NCBI RefSeq assembly: GCF_023721715.1
Contig: NZ_JAMDLG010000023.1
Location: 1 to 64,000 of the forward strand
Source: Parasegetibacter sp. NRK P23
GTDB lineage: Bacteria; Bacteroidota; Bacteroidia; Chitinophagales; Chitinophagaceae
DNA: 64,000 nucleotides
Direction of reading: 5' to 3'
The position numbers were made by a program, and so were the translations under genes. Position 1 is the first letter of the stretch; each line of letters starts with the position of its first letter. Positions 23,501 to 32,503 of this stretch are shown here, piece after piece. Below the pieces are notes generated by a model. It did not search any database. It was not told where the DNA came from and saw nothing but the letters and a program-made list of their open reading frames with translations.

Positions 23501-25285
23501 TTAGTTGTAAATTTTATCGATCACGTCGGCATATTTTTCAAGGATCACTTTTCGTTTGAGTTTAAGGGTGGGCGTTAGTTCACCGCTTTCCACCGTCCAT
23601 TCTTTGGGAAGGAGCTCTACTTTTTTGATCTGTTCCACATGGTTGAAAAGTTTGTTGTAACGTTCAACGGTGTCTTTGATCTGCTCCACCACTTCCGGAT
23701 CTTTGATGACGGCTTCATTACCCGGATAAGTGCGTCCTTTTTGTTTGTACTGCTCGCGCAGGATGTTGAAGGCCGGCACAATGAGGGCTGATGGGAACTT
23801 TTGCCCGGCGCCCACCACCATGATCTGTTCGATCATGCGGGACTCTTTCATTTTGTTCTCAATGGGTTGAGGCGCTACATATTTACCGCCGGAGGTTTTG
23901 AAGATTTCTTTCTTCCGGTCTGTGATCTTGAGGAAGCGGTCGTCTATTATGCAGCCGATATCACCGGTATGGAACCACCCGTCGGTGATCACTTCTGCGG
24001 TGAGGTCGGGACGTTTGTAGTAACCCATCATCACATTGTCACCTTTGCAGCAGATTTCACCGTCTTCTTCGAATTTGACGTCGACGCCTTTAATCAGCGG
24101 ACCAACGGTACCGAACATCCGGTTCTGCTCTTTAAACCTGTTCACGCTGATCACTGGGGAGGTTTCTGTTAAGCCGTATCCTTCCATGACCACGATCTCG
24201 CCGGAAGTGAAGATTTTCAGCAGTTTTACCTGGCAGGCCGCAGCCCCGGTCACAATAGCTTTGATGTTGCCGCCCAGGGCTTCCTGCCATTTGCTGAAGA
24301 TCAGTTCCCGGGCGATCTTTAATTGCAGATTGTACCACCAGCCCTGGTTGGTGTTGAGTTCGAACCGGGTACCGAGTCCGAGCGCCCAGAAAAAAAGTGC
24401 TTTCTTGATGCCCTTCAGTTCCTGCGCTTTGGCCATGATCTTTTCGTAGGTCTTTTCCAGTAAACGGGGAACAGTGGTGAACACGGCGGGTTTAACTTCT
24501 TTCAGGTTGTCGCCGATGGTCTCCATGCTTTCCGCATAATAAATGGAAATGCCGGTATACAGGAAAACGTAGGTGACCATCTTCTCGAAGATGTGGTTCA
24601 GGGGCAGGAAACTCAGTGCCCGCTGTCCGCGGATATCAATTTCATCGAATACCTCCAGGCAGTTCATCACATTGCTCAGGATGTTTTTGTGGCTCAGCAT
24701 AACGCCTTTAGGGGTACCCGTGGTGCCTGAAGTATAAATGATGGTAGCGAGGTCCTCGTATCCGATCTGTGCGGTTCTGCGGGAGATTTCAGCCAGACTT
24801 TCAGGCGTGGCTTTATCGAGTAAAGTGGCCCAATGTACCGCTCCTTCCACATGTTCGAAAGTATAGATATGTTGGAGGTTGGGAAGTCTTTCCCGGATGC
24901 TTTGCACCTTTTCAAAAAGATCTGCATCGTTCACGAAGATCATTTTTACTTCCGCGTCGTTCAGTACGAACTCCAGTTCCTGGAGGTTAATGGTGGGATA
25001 GATGGGAGCCAGTACAGCGCCTGTTTGCTGCACGGCAAGGTCCACGATCATCCATTCCGGCCGGTTTTTAGAGATGATGGCGACCTTATCCCTGCGTTCA
25101 ATGCTCATATCATGACCGGAAACACCTTCGGCGATTAGTCCCGCTGCCAGCTGTTCCACGGTATCATGTACTTCCTGCGTGCTGAATTTCCGCCACTGTC
25201 CGTTGTATTTTCCGGCCAGCATGGCCTCTTGCGGAGCGTTCTCTAATTGCCAGGCAATGCAATCGAATAGTCTTTGGGGCTTCAT
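23501..25285 (-). CDS. Long-chain fatty-acid-CoA ligase
   Basis: The 594-residue AMP-forming ligase has P-loop-like YTSGTTGTPKGVMLSH, the A5 motif GYGLTETSP and the A8 region WFHTGDIGCIIDDRFLKITD followed by RKKEIFKTSGGKYVAPQPIE. It activates fatty acids to acyl-CoA for lipid synthesis or breakdown. Length and the KXXXK tail (TLKLKRKVILEKY) fit the FadD/ACSL type of Bacteroidota. It stands alone between rmuC and the yceI gene. Confidence 0.92.
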   Translation of the reverse strand: MKPQRLFDCIAWQLENAPQEAMLAGKYNGQWRKFSTQEVHDTVEQLAAGLIAEGVSGHDMSIERRDKVAIISKNRPEWMIVDLAVQQTGAVLAPIYPTINLQELEFVLNDAEVKMIFVNDADLFEKVQSIRERLPNLQHIYTFEHVEGAVHWATLLDKATPESLAEISRRTAQIGYEDLATIIYTSGTTGTPKGVMLSHKNILSNVMNCLEVFDEIDIRGQRALSFLPLNHIFEKMVTYVFLYTGISIYYAESMETIGDNLKEVKPAVFTTVPRLLEKTYEKIMAKAQELKGIKKALFFWALGLGTRFELNTNQGWWYNLQLKIARELIFSKWQEALGGNIKAIVTGAAACQVKLLKIFTSGEIVVMEGYGLTETSPVISVNRFKEQNRMFGTVGPLIKGVDVKFEEDGEICCKGDNVMMGYYKRPDLTAEVITDGWFHTGDIGCIIDDRFLKITDRKKEIFKTSGGKYVAPQPIENKMKESRMIEQIMVVGAGQKFPSALIVPAFNILREQYKQKGRTYPGNEAVIKDPEVVEQIKDTVERYNKLFNHVEQIKKVELLPKEWTVESGELTPTLKLKRKVILEKYADVIDKIYN

Positions 25286-25482
25286 ATCAATCGTTCTTGA
25301 TGAATAATCTTTGGCTTCTTATATCGGTCCGTCATCTGTATTGAATTTACGGGAAATTTATTGAAAAAGGAAATCTCAGTGGCCTGTTGCGCAATTTTGA
25401 AAATGAGCTTTTGAACTATTAACAATGCTGATGTTCCGGAAATGAATTGGCGCGGCTATGCTTCCCGGGGCACAAAATAAAA

Positions 25483-25510
25483 AGGGCGCATCATGATGTT
25501 GATGCGCCCT
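25483..25510 (-). terminator. Rho-independent terminator after the yceI-like gene
   Basis: AGGGCGCATCA and TGATGCGCCCT form an 11-bp perfect stem with a six-base loop. On the minus strand a T-rich tract follows. Between this site and the ligase gene (25286-25482) I see nothing else. Confidence 0.8.
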
Positions 25511-25533
25511 CTCAGGTCAGTATATCGGAAAAA

Positions 25534-26172
25534 TTATTGCTTGGTAGCCTTGATGTTCAATTTGATGTTCACTTCCGGACGAATGAACTTATCGCCCAAA
25601 GATTTATCGTTACCATAGAACAGGCCCCATTGTGTTCTGTCGATATTGAAGTTGGCCGTTGCGGTGGCTTCAGTCTCGCTCAGGGTAACTTTCGCTGGGA
25701 AGGTTACATTCTTGGTACTGTCTTTCAGAGTAAGGTTACCACTGATTTTGTGGGTGGAAATGCTGTCGCCGGTAAGCGGTTCAACACTGGAAATTTCAAA
25801 TTTTGCAGTGGGGTACTTAGCAACGTCCAGGAAATCGGCACTTTTCAGGTGGCCTTCCAGTTTTTCTTTTCCATCTTCTGGTTTCAGGTCCAGGTCTGTA
25901 AGAGAGTTCACGTCAATTACAAAGCTTCCGCCTGTGATGTTGCCATTCTCTACGGCAAAAGAACCTGAACTGATCTTCATGGTACCATTGTGCTGGCCAA
26001 CGGGTTTTGTACCCAGCCATTCCACGGTACTGGTGGTGTCTATCGCGAAATTCGCGCCGGTAGCAACGGCTGCGGCAGTAGAGTCTCCTGTAGCGGCTTT
26101 GTCTGCGTCAGGAGCGTTGTTGCAGGATGCCATAATGGCGATTACGGCAACGGGAAAAAGAACTTGCTTCAT
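25534..26172 (-). CDS. YceI-family lipoprotein
   Basis: This 212-residue protein has a lipobox signal (ending IMASC) and a short linker. The YceI lipocalin-like barrel follows: STVEWLGTKPVGQHNGTMKI, GGSFVIDVNSLTDLD, KLEGHLKSADFLDVAKYPTA and the C-terminal IRPEVNIKLNIKA. YceI proteins bind isoprenoid-like or other lipids in the envelope; the ligand is not known for this branch. A TACTTTTG box lies 28 bases upstream on the minus strand. Confidence 0.9.
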   Translation of the reverse strand: MKQVLFPVAVIAIMASCNNAPDADKAATGDSTAAAVATGANFAIDTTSTVEWLGTKPVGQHNGTMKISSGSFAVENGNITGGSFVIDVNSLTDLDLKPEDGKEKLEGHLKSADFLDVAKYPTAKFEISSVEPLTGDSISTHKISGNLTLKDSTKNVTFPAKVTLSETEATATANFNIDRTQWGLFYGNDKSLGDKFIRPEVNIKLNIKATKQ

Positions 26173-26199
26173 GGTTGATTATTTTCGGTTTTGTAACAG

Positions 26200-26207
26200 C
26201 AAAAGTA
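26200..26207 (-). promoter_or_regulatory. -7 box TACTTTTG of the yceI-like gene
   Basis: An exact TAnnTTTG on the minus strand, 28 bases before the ATG at 26172. No good -33 element is visible at 19-21 bases. Confidence 0.45.
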
Positions 26208-26314
26208 ATGGAAAGTTTAATTCAGTGTTTGAACATTGAAAATAAATTTTGTTAAACCTTCCAAACCTGGTTTCCAAATTCCGTACCAACGATGAGGGAT
26301 GATTGAGAGGATAC

Positions 26315-27310
26315 CTATTTATAATATTGCCCTTCGGGCACTTTGAAGACTCTCCCGCGCTGAAACTTTGTAAAATCAGCGGCTTCTTTGGCATGCGTTT
26401 GTGTCCACCGCTGGTATTGATCGAGGTTGTCGGCAGCGCCGAAAATCCATTGGTTGTACGCTTCAAACAATCCTTCACGCAGCAACTGCCGGTGGTAATC
26501 AAACAGGCGGAAGGGAAATTTTTGTTCGTTGGTATGGTACCATTGGAGGATAAACCTGGTTCGGATCATGCTGAGTACATCCGGGTGGATGCCTTTGGTG
26601 ACAAGACTGGTCTGCTGTTGCATGGCGGAAAGGTATGCCTCTGCGAAAGCGTTCTTATTGGCGAATTTCGTAAGATCGGTTTCCACGAAAAGCTTTTTAT
26701 AACCTTCCAGCAGCATGTTCTTTACTTCAGCGGTGCGGGCGGAAAAACTTTCGAGGTTCACGAAAATCTCACCGTAAATAAGTCCCCACACCTTTTCAGT
26801 AGTGAAGTAATAGTATTTCGCCGCATGGTAATAATTCATGGGATAGGATGGGGCCGATTGAATGCCTTTTTCCCAGTATTTGATGGCGGAAAAATCCTGT
26901 TTGGCATAAAGCCACTCGCCGTATTCACTGTTCAGTGGTCCGCTTTCAGGGAATTTTTTCAGGGCTTTTTTGTAGAGTTTGTCTACCTCCTTTACATCTT
27001 CAAAAGATTTAATAATGTTGCCTGCCACCTGGAACGTTATTTCATCGGCATCCGGTTTATCCGTGAGCGGCATGATGATTTCCCTGGCCTTTTTGATATC
27101 GCCCTGAAGGTTATAATTGTAAGCGAGATCCCGTTGTAATGTATGGTCATTTGGTGCAATAGATACTGCCCTGTTCAAAACCAGTATCGCGTTGGCGTAA
27201 TCGCGCTGGCGCGTGAAGGTGCGAGCGGTTTCAGCGAGTTCCTGCACCGATTGGGAGAACGCGTGGGAAGATAATATGCACAGCAACAGAAGTAAGCCTT
27301 TGTATTTCAT
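26315..27310 (-). CDS. Secreted TPR-repeat protein
   Basis: This 331-residue protein has a signal peptide (MKYKGLLLLLCILSSHAFSQ). At least three TPR units follow between residues 20 and 150: ARTFTRQRDYANAILVLNRA with VSIAPNDHTLQRDLAYNYNL, then GDIKKAREIIMPLTDKPDAD, and KKALKKFPESGPLNSEYGEW. The C-terminal half is helical without a known motif. It probably scaffolds an envelope complex, but I cannot name its partner. It is a monocistronic gene between the yceI-like gene and the DUF1015 gene. Confidence 0.7.
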   Translation of the reverse strand: MKYKGLLLLLCILSSHAFSQSVQELAETARTFTRQRDYANAILVLNRAVSIAPNDHTLQRDLAYNYNLQGDIKKAREIIMPLTDKPDADEITFQVAGNIIKSFEDVKEVDKLYKKALKKFPESGPLNSEYGEWLYAKQDFSAIKYWEKGIQSAPSYPMNYYHAAKYYYFTTEKVWGLIYGEIFVNLESFSARTAEVKNMLLEGYKKLFVETDLTKFANKNAFAEAYLSAMQQQTSLVTKGIHPDVLSMIRTRFILQWYHTNEQKFPFRLFDYHRQLLREGLFEAYNQWIFGAADNLDQYQRWTQTHAKEAADFTKFQRGRVFKVPEGQYYK

Positions 27311-27415
27311 AGGGTGTGAAGTTATGAAAATTGCTGGTTCAGCCGTGAATGGGTAAGGTGGTGATGTGGATGAAAGAGGAACCGGGTATGCCGTCGGGTT
27401 TTAATAACACGAAAA

Positions 27416-27441
27416 AGACTGTACCAGGTTAGATACAGTCT
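27416..27441. terminator. Hairpin terminator after the DUF1015 gene
   Basis: AGACTGTA and TACAGTCT form an eight-base stem. A-rich sequence lies on the left and T-rich on the right, so it could work in both directions. It follows the DUF1015 stop by about 110 bases on the minus strand. Confidence 0.6.
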
Positions 27442-27547
27442 CTTTTGTTTAGTTATATTTTGCTCCCGAAACAGGTGCGCAGAGGAATCTTAATGGTTCC
27501 GAAAAATCCAAAGCGTTGTGCTTTACATTTTTCTTCGGAAGCCATGC

Positions 27548-28777
27548 CTAATAGATCAGGTGCGTCAGCAATCCATCTCTCAGTTTAGGTTCGAACCAGG
27601 TGCTTTTCGGTGGCATCACCTCTCCGTTATCGGAAATATCGAAAAGTTGCTGGATGGAAACGGGATAAAGACTAAAGGCGATGGCCATTTCGCCACTGTT
27701 CACTCTTTTTTCCAGTTCCTGTACACCACGGATACCGCCAACGAAATCGATGCGTTTATCGGTACGCTGGTCCACGATGCCCAGTATGGGAGAAAGTACT
27801 TTTTCCTGCAGAATAGTGACATCCAGTATGCCGATCGGATCCTCCGTGAAGGAACCAGGTTTGGCGGTAAGGGTATACCATTTACCACCGAGGTACATGC
27901 CGAACGTATGCAACGCTGTTGGTTTTACCGCTTCATTGGCGGGCGCGACAGTAAAATGATCTTCCAGTTTTTTAAGCAGTTCATCGGCTGTAAGTCCGTT
28001 CAGGTCTTTCACGACCCTGTTGTAATCCAGGATAGCGAGTTGACTGGCCGGGAACAGCGTGGTGAGGAAGAAATCGGCTTCCGGTGTTGATTTGTTCCCC
28101 AATGCCGCACGAACTTTAGCGGCCGAAGCGGCACGGTGGTGACCATCGGCAATATAAGTGCAGGGAACTTTCGCGCCAAACAGATCGGTGATGTTCTGAA
28201 TGGTCTTATCATCATTGATCACCCAGATGGTATGTTGGATCTGATCTTCAGCCACAAAATCGTACACGGGCGATTTGTCTTTTTTCCACTTTTCGATCAG
28301 TTCATCAATCTCGTCCACATTGCGGTAGGCCAGGAATACATTGCCTGTTTGCGCGCCTGATGTTTTGATGTGGTTGATGCGGTCCTGTTCTTTTTCAGGG
28401 CGGGTGAATTCGTGTTTTTTGATGATGTCGTTCTCGTAATCGTCCACGGAGCTGCCGCATACCAAACCGGTCTGGCTGCGTCCGTTCATGATCAACTGGT
28501 AGATATAATAGCAGGGCTTGTTCTCTCTGAAGAGCACATCGCGCTGGATAAAAGCCTCGAGGTTCTGTTTGGCTTTATCGTAAACGGGTTGGGAGTGAAT
28601 GTCGGTGTCTTCCGGCAGACTGATCTCAGATTTGGTAATGTGCAAAAAAGAATAAGGGTTGCCCTGCGCTTCTACTTTCGCTTCCTGGCTGTTCAGTACA
28701 TCGTAGGGGCGCGACGCTACCTGTCGGGCATACTGAGCCTGTGGTCTGAGGGCTTTAAAAGGAGCAATATTGGCCAT
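27548..28777 (-). CDS. DUF1015-family protein (SerC-associated)
   Basis: This 409-residue cytoplasmic protein matches the DUF1015 family: N-terminal IAPFKALRPQAQYARQVA and RPYDVLNSQEA, central YIADGHHRAASAAKVRAALG, and late VDQRTDKRIDFVGG. The DGHHR motif resembles a metal or phosphate site. In Bacteroidota and Firmicutes the family sits beside serC and serA and is suspected to act in serine metabolism; the reaction is unproven. Here it lies 51 bases downstream of serC, same strand, so one operon is likely. serA itself is absent. Confidence 0.85.
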   Translation of the reverse strand: MANIAPFKALRPQAQYARQVASRPYDVLNSQEAKVEAQGNPYSFLHITKSEISLPEDTDIHSQPVYDKAKQNLEAFIQRDVLFRENKPCYYIYQLIMNGRSQTGLVCGSSVDDYENDIIKKHEFTRPEKEQDRINHIKTSGAQTGNVFLAYRNVDEIDELIEKWKKDKSPVYDFVAEDQIQHTIWVINDDKTIQNITDLFGAKVPCTYIADGHHRAASAAKVRAALGNKSTPEADFFLTTLFPASQLAILDYNRVVKDLNGLTADELLKKLEDHFTVAPANEAVKPTALHTFGMYLGGKWYTLTAKPGSFTEDPIGILDVTILQEKVLSPILGIVDQRTDKRIDFVGGIRGVQELEKRVNSGEMAIAFSLYPVSIQQLFDISDNGEVMPPKSTWFEPKLRDGLLTHLIY

Positions 28778-28828
28778 AGTGTTGTTTTGAGAATGGAAAA
28801 CTTTTTCAGCGGGTAAACATAATGATTT

Positions 28829-29896
28829 TTAGCCTTTCCGGTCGGCGAAATGGCGCATCACTTCTGTCAGGACCTGTACACTGCTCAATGGCAATGCGTT
28901 GTAAAGAGAGGCGCGGAACCCGCCTACACTTCTGTGTCCCTTAATGCCGACGATACCTTCTTTTTTGCAGGTGTCCAGGAATTCTTTTTCTGCTTCCGGG
29001 TCATCCATAACGAAGATTACGTTCATCAGGCTGCGGTCCTCTTTCACAACGGTTGGCCTGAACAGGGGAAGTGCATCCAGTGTATTGTAAAGTAGCGTTG
29101 CCTTTTCATTGTTTCTCTTTTCTATGGCCGGAACGCCACCCTGTGCTTTTAACCACCGGAGCGTAAGCATGCAAACATAGATCGCGAATACAGGTGGTGT
29201 GTTCAGCATGGAACCATTACTGATGTGTTGCTGGTAATCGAGCATGGTGGGAATGGTCCGGCCTGTTTTTCCCAGGCATTTCTTATCAACGATCACCATG
29301 TTCACGCCTGCCGCGCCTACATTCTTCTGCGCACCGGCATAGATAAGATCGAATTGATTAAAATCCATCACCCTGCTCATGATGTCACTGCTCATGTCCG
29401 CCACCAGGGGGAAGGGTACATCGGGAACGAAGTGCATCTGGGTTCCTTCAACGGTATTATTGGTCGTATAGTGGAAATAGGCCGCCGTCTCCGGCAGTTG
29501 CCAGTCGCGTTGGATATAAGTGTAGTTTTTGTCTTTAGAACTGCCGGCCACCACTACGTTGCCGAAATGCTTTGCTTCCTTGATGGCTTTGGAACCCCAT
29601 ACACCTCCATCGAGGTAAACCGCTGTTCCGTCCTGGGGAAGCAGGTTCATGGGCACCTGCATGAATTGTGTGGAGGCGCCGCCGTGCAGGAACAATACTT
29701 CCTTGTCCGCATTCAGTTGCATCAGTTCCTTCGTGAGCGATACGGCTTCATCGAGTACCGGTTGGAACAGGTTTGTCCGGTGTCCGATCTCCAGGATGGA
29801 TAGTCCTGTCCCGTTAAAATTAAGAATGGCTTCAGACGCCTGTTTGAAAACTTCAGCTGGCAGAATAGATGGCCCCGCGTTAAAATTGTGTACCAT
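28829..29896 (-). CDS. serC: Phosphoserine aminotransferase
   Basis: The 355-residue PLP enzyme converts 3-phosphohydroxypyruvate and glutamate to phosphoserine in serine synthesis. It opens with HNFNAGPSILPAEVF. The PLP pocket is visible in LHGGASTQFMQVPMN, and the Schiff-base lysine in YAGAQKNVGAAG. The C-terminal HRSVGGFRASLYNALP is typical of SerC. I start at the second Met (29896), because the family begins right at this point and ten upstream residues are unusual. Confidence 0.93.
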   Translation of the reverse strand: MVHNFNAGPSILPAEVFKQASEAILNFNGTGLSILEIGHRTNLFQPVLDEAVSLTKELMQLNADKEVLFLHGGASTQFMQVPMNLLPQDGTAVYLDGGVWGSKAIKEAKHFGNVVVAGSSKDKNYTYIQRDWQLPETAAYFHYTTNNTVEGTQMHFVPDVPFPLVADMSSDIMSRVMDFNQFDLIYAGAQKNVGAAGVNMVIVDKKCLGKTGRTIPTMLDYQQHISNGSMLNTPPVFAIYVCMLTLRWLKAQGGVPAIEKRNNEKATLLYNTLDALPLFRPTVVKEDRSLMNVIFVMDDPEAEKEFLDTCKKEGIVGIKGHRSVGGFRASLYNALPLSSVQVLTEVMRHFADRKG

Positions 29897-30017
29897 AAAT
29901 TTTAGGTCAAAAGAACTGTTTGTCAAAACATGCCTCTGATAATCAGTTCATTGAAAACTTCGGCTGTTCAGGTTAATAATGGCGGCAGGAAATACAACGG
30001 CGGGCCAAAGATAAAGT

Positions 30018-30041
30018 ATTGCCCAAAAAATCCGGGGCAAT
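30018..30041. terminator. Weak hairpin between the phospholipase-like gene and serC
   Basis: ATTGCCC and GGGCAAT form a seven-base stem with TTTTT on the plus side only. It could end minus-strand transcripts from the gene at 30057, but the T tract is on the wrong side for that. Confidence 0.3.
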
Positions 30042-30056
30042 TTTTATGATCTTCCA

Positions 30057-31022
30057 TCAATGGCAGCCAGCTCCCGCCAATGGTGTTTTCCAAAAAGCCT
30101 GAAGGGTTTCCATTTCTTTTCTTTCCGCCTCCGACCAGGCGGGTTTTTCCAGCATAGAAAGATCGGGTTGCCCGGCTTCTGTCCAGGCCGTGATCCAGAA
30201 GGAGGCCACTGCATGGATGGAGGACCTTAGTCTTCGCTCCACCATGCCATTCAGGCTTTTATTGTATTGAATGCTATAGTCTGAACTGTATTGCTTGATC
30301 AGCTGCCCGTTTCTGAACTCAAAAGCGAATTTTCTTTCCTGCGGAAAAGAGCGGTTCAGCAGTGCTTCTAAGTTTAATACACTATCTGCCGCACCCGCGC
30401 TCTCCAATACAAACTGCCAGGTAAAACGAAAAGGATCTTCTATGTAGAAACCTTTCCCGGTAAGCAGGTCCCATTCCGTTTCAGCCAGCAGTTCGGGGAT
30501 CCTGGATTCCCAGAATGCATGGATGCCGTGTTGATTTGTTTTTTGCCCGTTGTGGTTGCTGCTGGTGTGCAAGGGCACGTGCGCGTCGGCGATATAGTGA
30601 CCCAGTTCGGCCGCCGTTTTCAGGATGTTCACCGGGTCCTTGTTGCTGAAGGCTTTGGTTAGCCTGGCCAGCATGGTTTGGATCCACCAGGGTACAATGC
30701 CGTGCGCGTTCAGGATATCCTGCCCGAATTTTTCGCTGGCCGCGGTCCATTTCCTGGGTAGGGAATCGAAAGGATAAGTACCATAATGGTCCAGGTCAAT
30801 GTAGTGGCGGGGCCCTTCCTCCTGCACCATGTATCTTCTGCTGTCCGGTGCCGTGGCCCTTTCTTCGAGGTAGCCGATGTGCGGTTTGAAGAATACGATC
30901 ATTTCAGGCGGAAGGAGGAATACCGCATGCTTGTTGATCAAACGGTGCGCATAAAAGCCCCAGGCCATAAGATCGGAGTGGACCCACAAAATAAAACAGC
31001 AACAGATCAGTATTTTTTTCAT
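30057..31022 (-). CDS. Exported zinc-dependent phospholipase C / S1-P1 nuclease-like protein
   Basis: This 321-residue protein has a signal peptide (MKKILICCCFILWVHSDLMA). It then opens with WGFYAHRLINKHAV, whose Trp and His supply zinc ligands in this fold. More ligand-like residues appear in HYIDLDHYG and AAELGHYIADAHVPLHTSSN, and in HGIHAFWESRIPE. The last matches the HxxHxxxE zinc site. The fold covers both phospholipase C and S1/P1 nucleases, so substrate is not certain. I start at Met 38 of the longest frame, since upstream codons precede the signal peptide. Confidence 0.8.
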   Translation of the reverse strand: MKKILICCCFILWVHSDLMAWGFYAHRLINKHAVFLLPPEMIVFFKPHIGYLEERATAPDSRRYMVQEEGPRHYIDLDHYGTYPFDSLPRKWTAASEKFGQDILNAHGIVPWWIQTMLARLTKAFSNKDPVNILKTAAELGHYIADAHVPLHTSSNHNGQKTNQHGIHAFWESRIPELLAETEWDLLTGKGFYIEDPFRFTWQFVLESAGAADSVLNLEALLNRSFPQERKFAFEFRNGQLIKQYSSDYSIQYNKSLNGMVERRLRSSIHAVASFWITAWTEAGQPDLSMLEKPAWSEAERKEMETLQAFWKTPLAGAGCH

Positions 31023-31172
31023 GCCCCAAAGATCGTTTGCGATGGAGTAGGAGGCAATCGTGAAATAACGGTGTTGAAGGGAGAAAACAACGGTATTCTT
31101 TCTGTTGAAAACACCTGAATTTTCAGCAACCAAAGTTGGAAAATCTTTCAGGGGGCGGGTTTTATAAAAAAA

Positions 31173-31207
31173 GCAGGAAGGTCCTCCATAATAGGAAGTC
31201 TTCCTGC
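31173..31207 (-). terminator. Terminator after the AztD-like gene
   Basis: GCAGGAAG and CTTCCTGC form an eight-base stem. On the minus strand a run of seven T follows directly. Confidence 0.75.
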
Positions 31208-31234
31208 ATTCAAATTTTTGTCTACGCTATGTTA

Positions 31235-32428
31235 TCAGTCGTTGTCTTCCTTATCAAGATCTGCGCCGATCATCGCGATTTTTCCAGGTTTGCCTGAGAT
31301 GTTCACGGTTTTAAAAAGTGTAAGGTCCGTTGTACGCAGCATGTAGAGTTCACCTTTTTCCGGGTTGGTGAGGTACACATATTTGGTGCTGGAAGTATAG
31401 GCCGGACCACCAGTGGCGGGGAACACCAATTGTGTCATGTTCGCCGAGGCGATCTGGGTCTTACTTACGGGATTGAACAACCGTAGGGTACCGTTCTCTT
31501 CGAGGATGATCACGTTCCGGCCGGCCGCGTCGAAGGAGGCGGATTTAATTTTGTCCGACTGGTACAGCGCGGAGATTGTATTGGAAGAAGGGTCGATGAG
31601 GAACACTCCGAACTTCGCCCTTACACCGATGAATTTTGCAGATGCTTTTCCGTAGTGTAGTGTGCTCAGCCAGTTGGTGCCGATTCCATCGGGATAGGGG
31701 ATCAGTTTTTCTACCCCTGCATCGGTGATGGTAAGGATGCCTTCCGGTGCGCCAAAAGCCGCAAGGGTACCATTGCCTGCATTGCCGTGCATACCCGCGG
31801 TGGAGATTGTACCGGTATGGAGCGTGTTGCCGGATGCATCGATTACCTTTACTTTTTCGGGTAAGCTTCCCGCCACGGCACCCGTTTTCAAGGTAACGGC
31901 AATGGTTCCGTTGTTAAAGATGGCCATGGCGCCATGGTGCGCCGTCCCGGCATTGATGGTGCTGGTGGCAGCCTGTGTATGCAGGTCAGATTCTTTTACC
32001 GCGCTTAAAGAACCATCTCCGTCGTTAAAGGCGAGAATATGGTTGCCCCAGGCTTTGAAGTGGGCGGGTTTTACACGGGTGGAAGTGGTGAGGGCCCATT
32101 TGGGCGTTCCTTTCAGGTGTGCATGGTCGTCATGTGCTTCCACGCCACTGTCGAAGAAACTTACCAGGTTGCCGGAACTGTTCACCACACCTGCAAATCG
32201 GCCGCTTCCTGTGGGATAAAGCGCCAGCAACGGTCCGGAGCCGGTAAATGGGGTCTGTGAACCTGTTGCGGGATCCAGCAACGTGAGCGACGGGGAAGCG
32301 TCATCCGATACGAGGATACGCACAAATTTGTTTTCTTTTTCTACCGGAGCGTCGTTGTCATTTTTCCGGCAGGCACTGAAGGTTAAGACAAGGGCCGCCA
32401 GGCCCATAGCGTAATAGTATCTTTTCAT
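31235..32428 (-). CDS. Beta-propeller lipoprotein, AztD-like metal-binding candidate
   Basis: The 397-residue lipoprotein has a lipobox signal ending TFSAC. Propeller-type repeats follow: VRILVSDDASPSLTLLDPAT, NSSGNLVSFFDSG, AWGNHILAFNDGDGSLSAV and VKVIDASGNTLHTG. A His/Asp-rich loop VEAHDDHAHLKG (about residue 100) and TAHHGAMAIF resemble the zinc loops of AztD-type chaperones that feed ABC zinc importers. That is a resemblance, not proof; a plain YncE-like propeller is possible. I start at ATG 32428. The promoter is embedded in three TTGCAA elements, which suggests tight control, possibly by metal. No transporter lies next to it. Confidence 0.6.
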   Translation of the reverse strand: MKRYYYAMGLAALVLTFSACRKNDNDAPVEKENKFVRILVSDDASPSLTLLDPATGSQTPFTGSGPLLALYPTGSGRFAGVVNSSGNLVSFFDSGVEAHDDHAHLKGTPKWALTTSTRVKPAHFKAWGNHILAFNDGDGSLSAVKESDLHTQAATSTINAGTAHHGAMAIFNNGTIAVTLKTGAVAGSLPEKVKVIDASGNTLHTGTISTAGMHGNAGNGTLAAFGAPEGILTITDAGVEKLIPYPDGIGTNWLSTLHYGKASAKFIGVRAKFGVFLIDPSSNTISALYQSDKIKSASFDAAGRNVIILEENGTLRLFNPVSKTQIASANMTQLVFPATGGPAYTSSTKYVYLTNPEKGELYMLRTTDLTLFKTVNISGKPGKIAMIGADLDKEDND

Positions 32429-32441
32429 AAAATGCAATTAG

Positions 32442-32498
32442 GTTGCAAATGTATGAAATGAAACTATGTTGCAAAATATAATTGCCGCAATGTTGCAA
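32442..32498 (-). promoter_or_regulatory. Promoter with three GTTGCAA operator-like elements
   Basis: GTTGCAA occurs at 32442-32448, 32468-32474 and 32492-32498, spaced 26 and 24 bases. On the minus strand the -33 TTTG (32475-32472) and the -7 box TACATTTG (32453-32446) are 18 bases apart. Both end inside a TTTGCAAC copy, so a protein bound there would cover the promoter. Transcription would start near 32441, about 13 bases before the ATG. Confidence 0.6.
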
Positions 32499-32503
32499 AA
32501 AAA

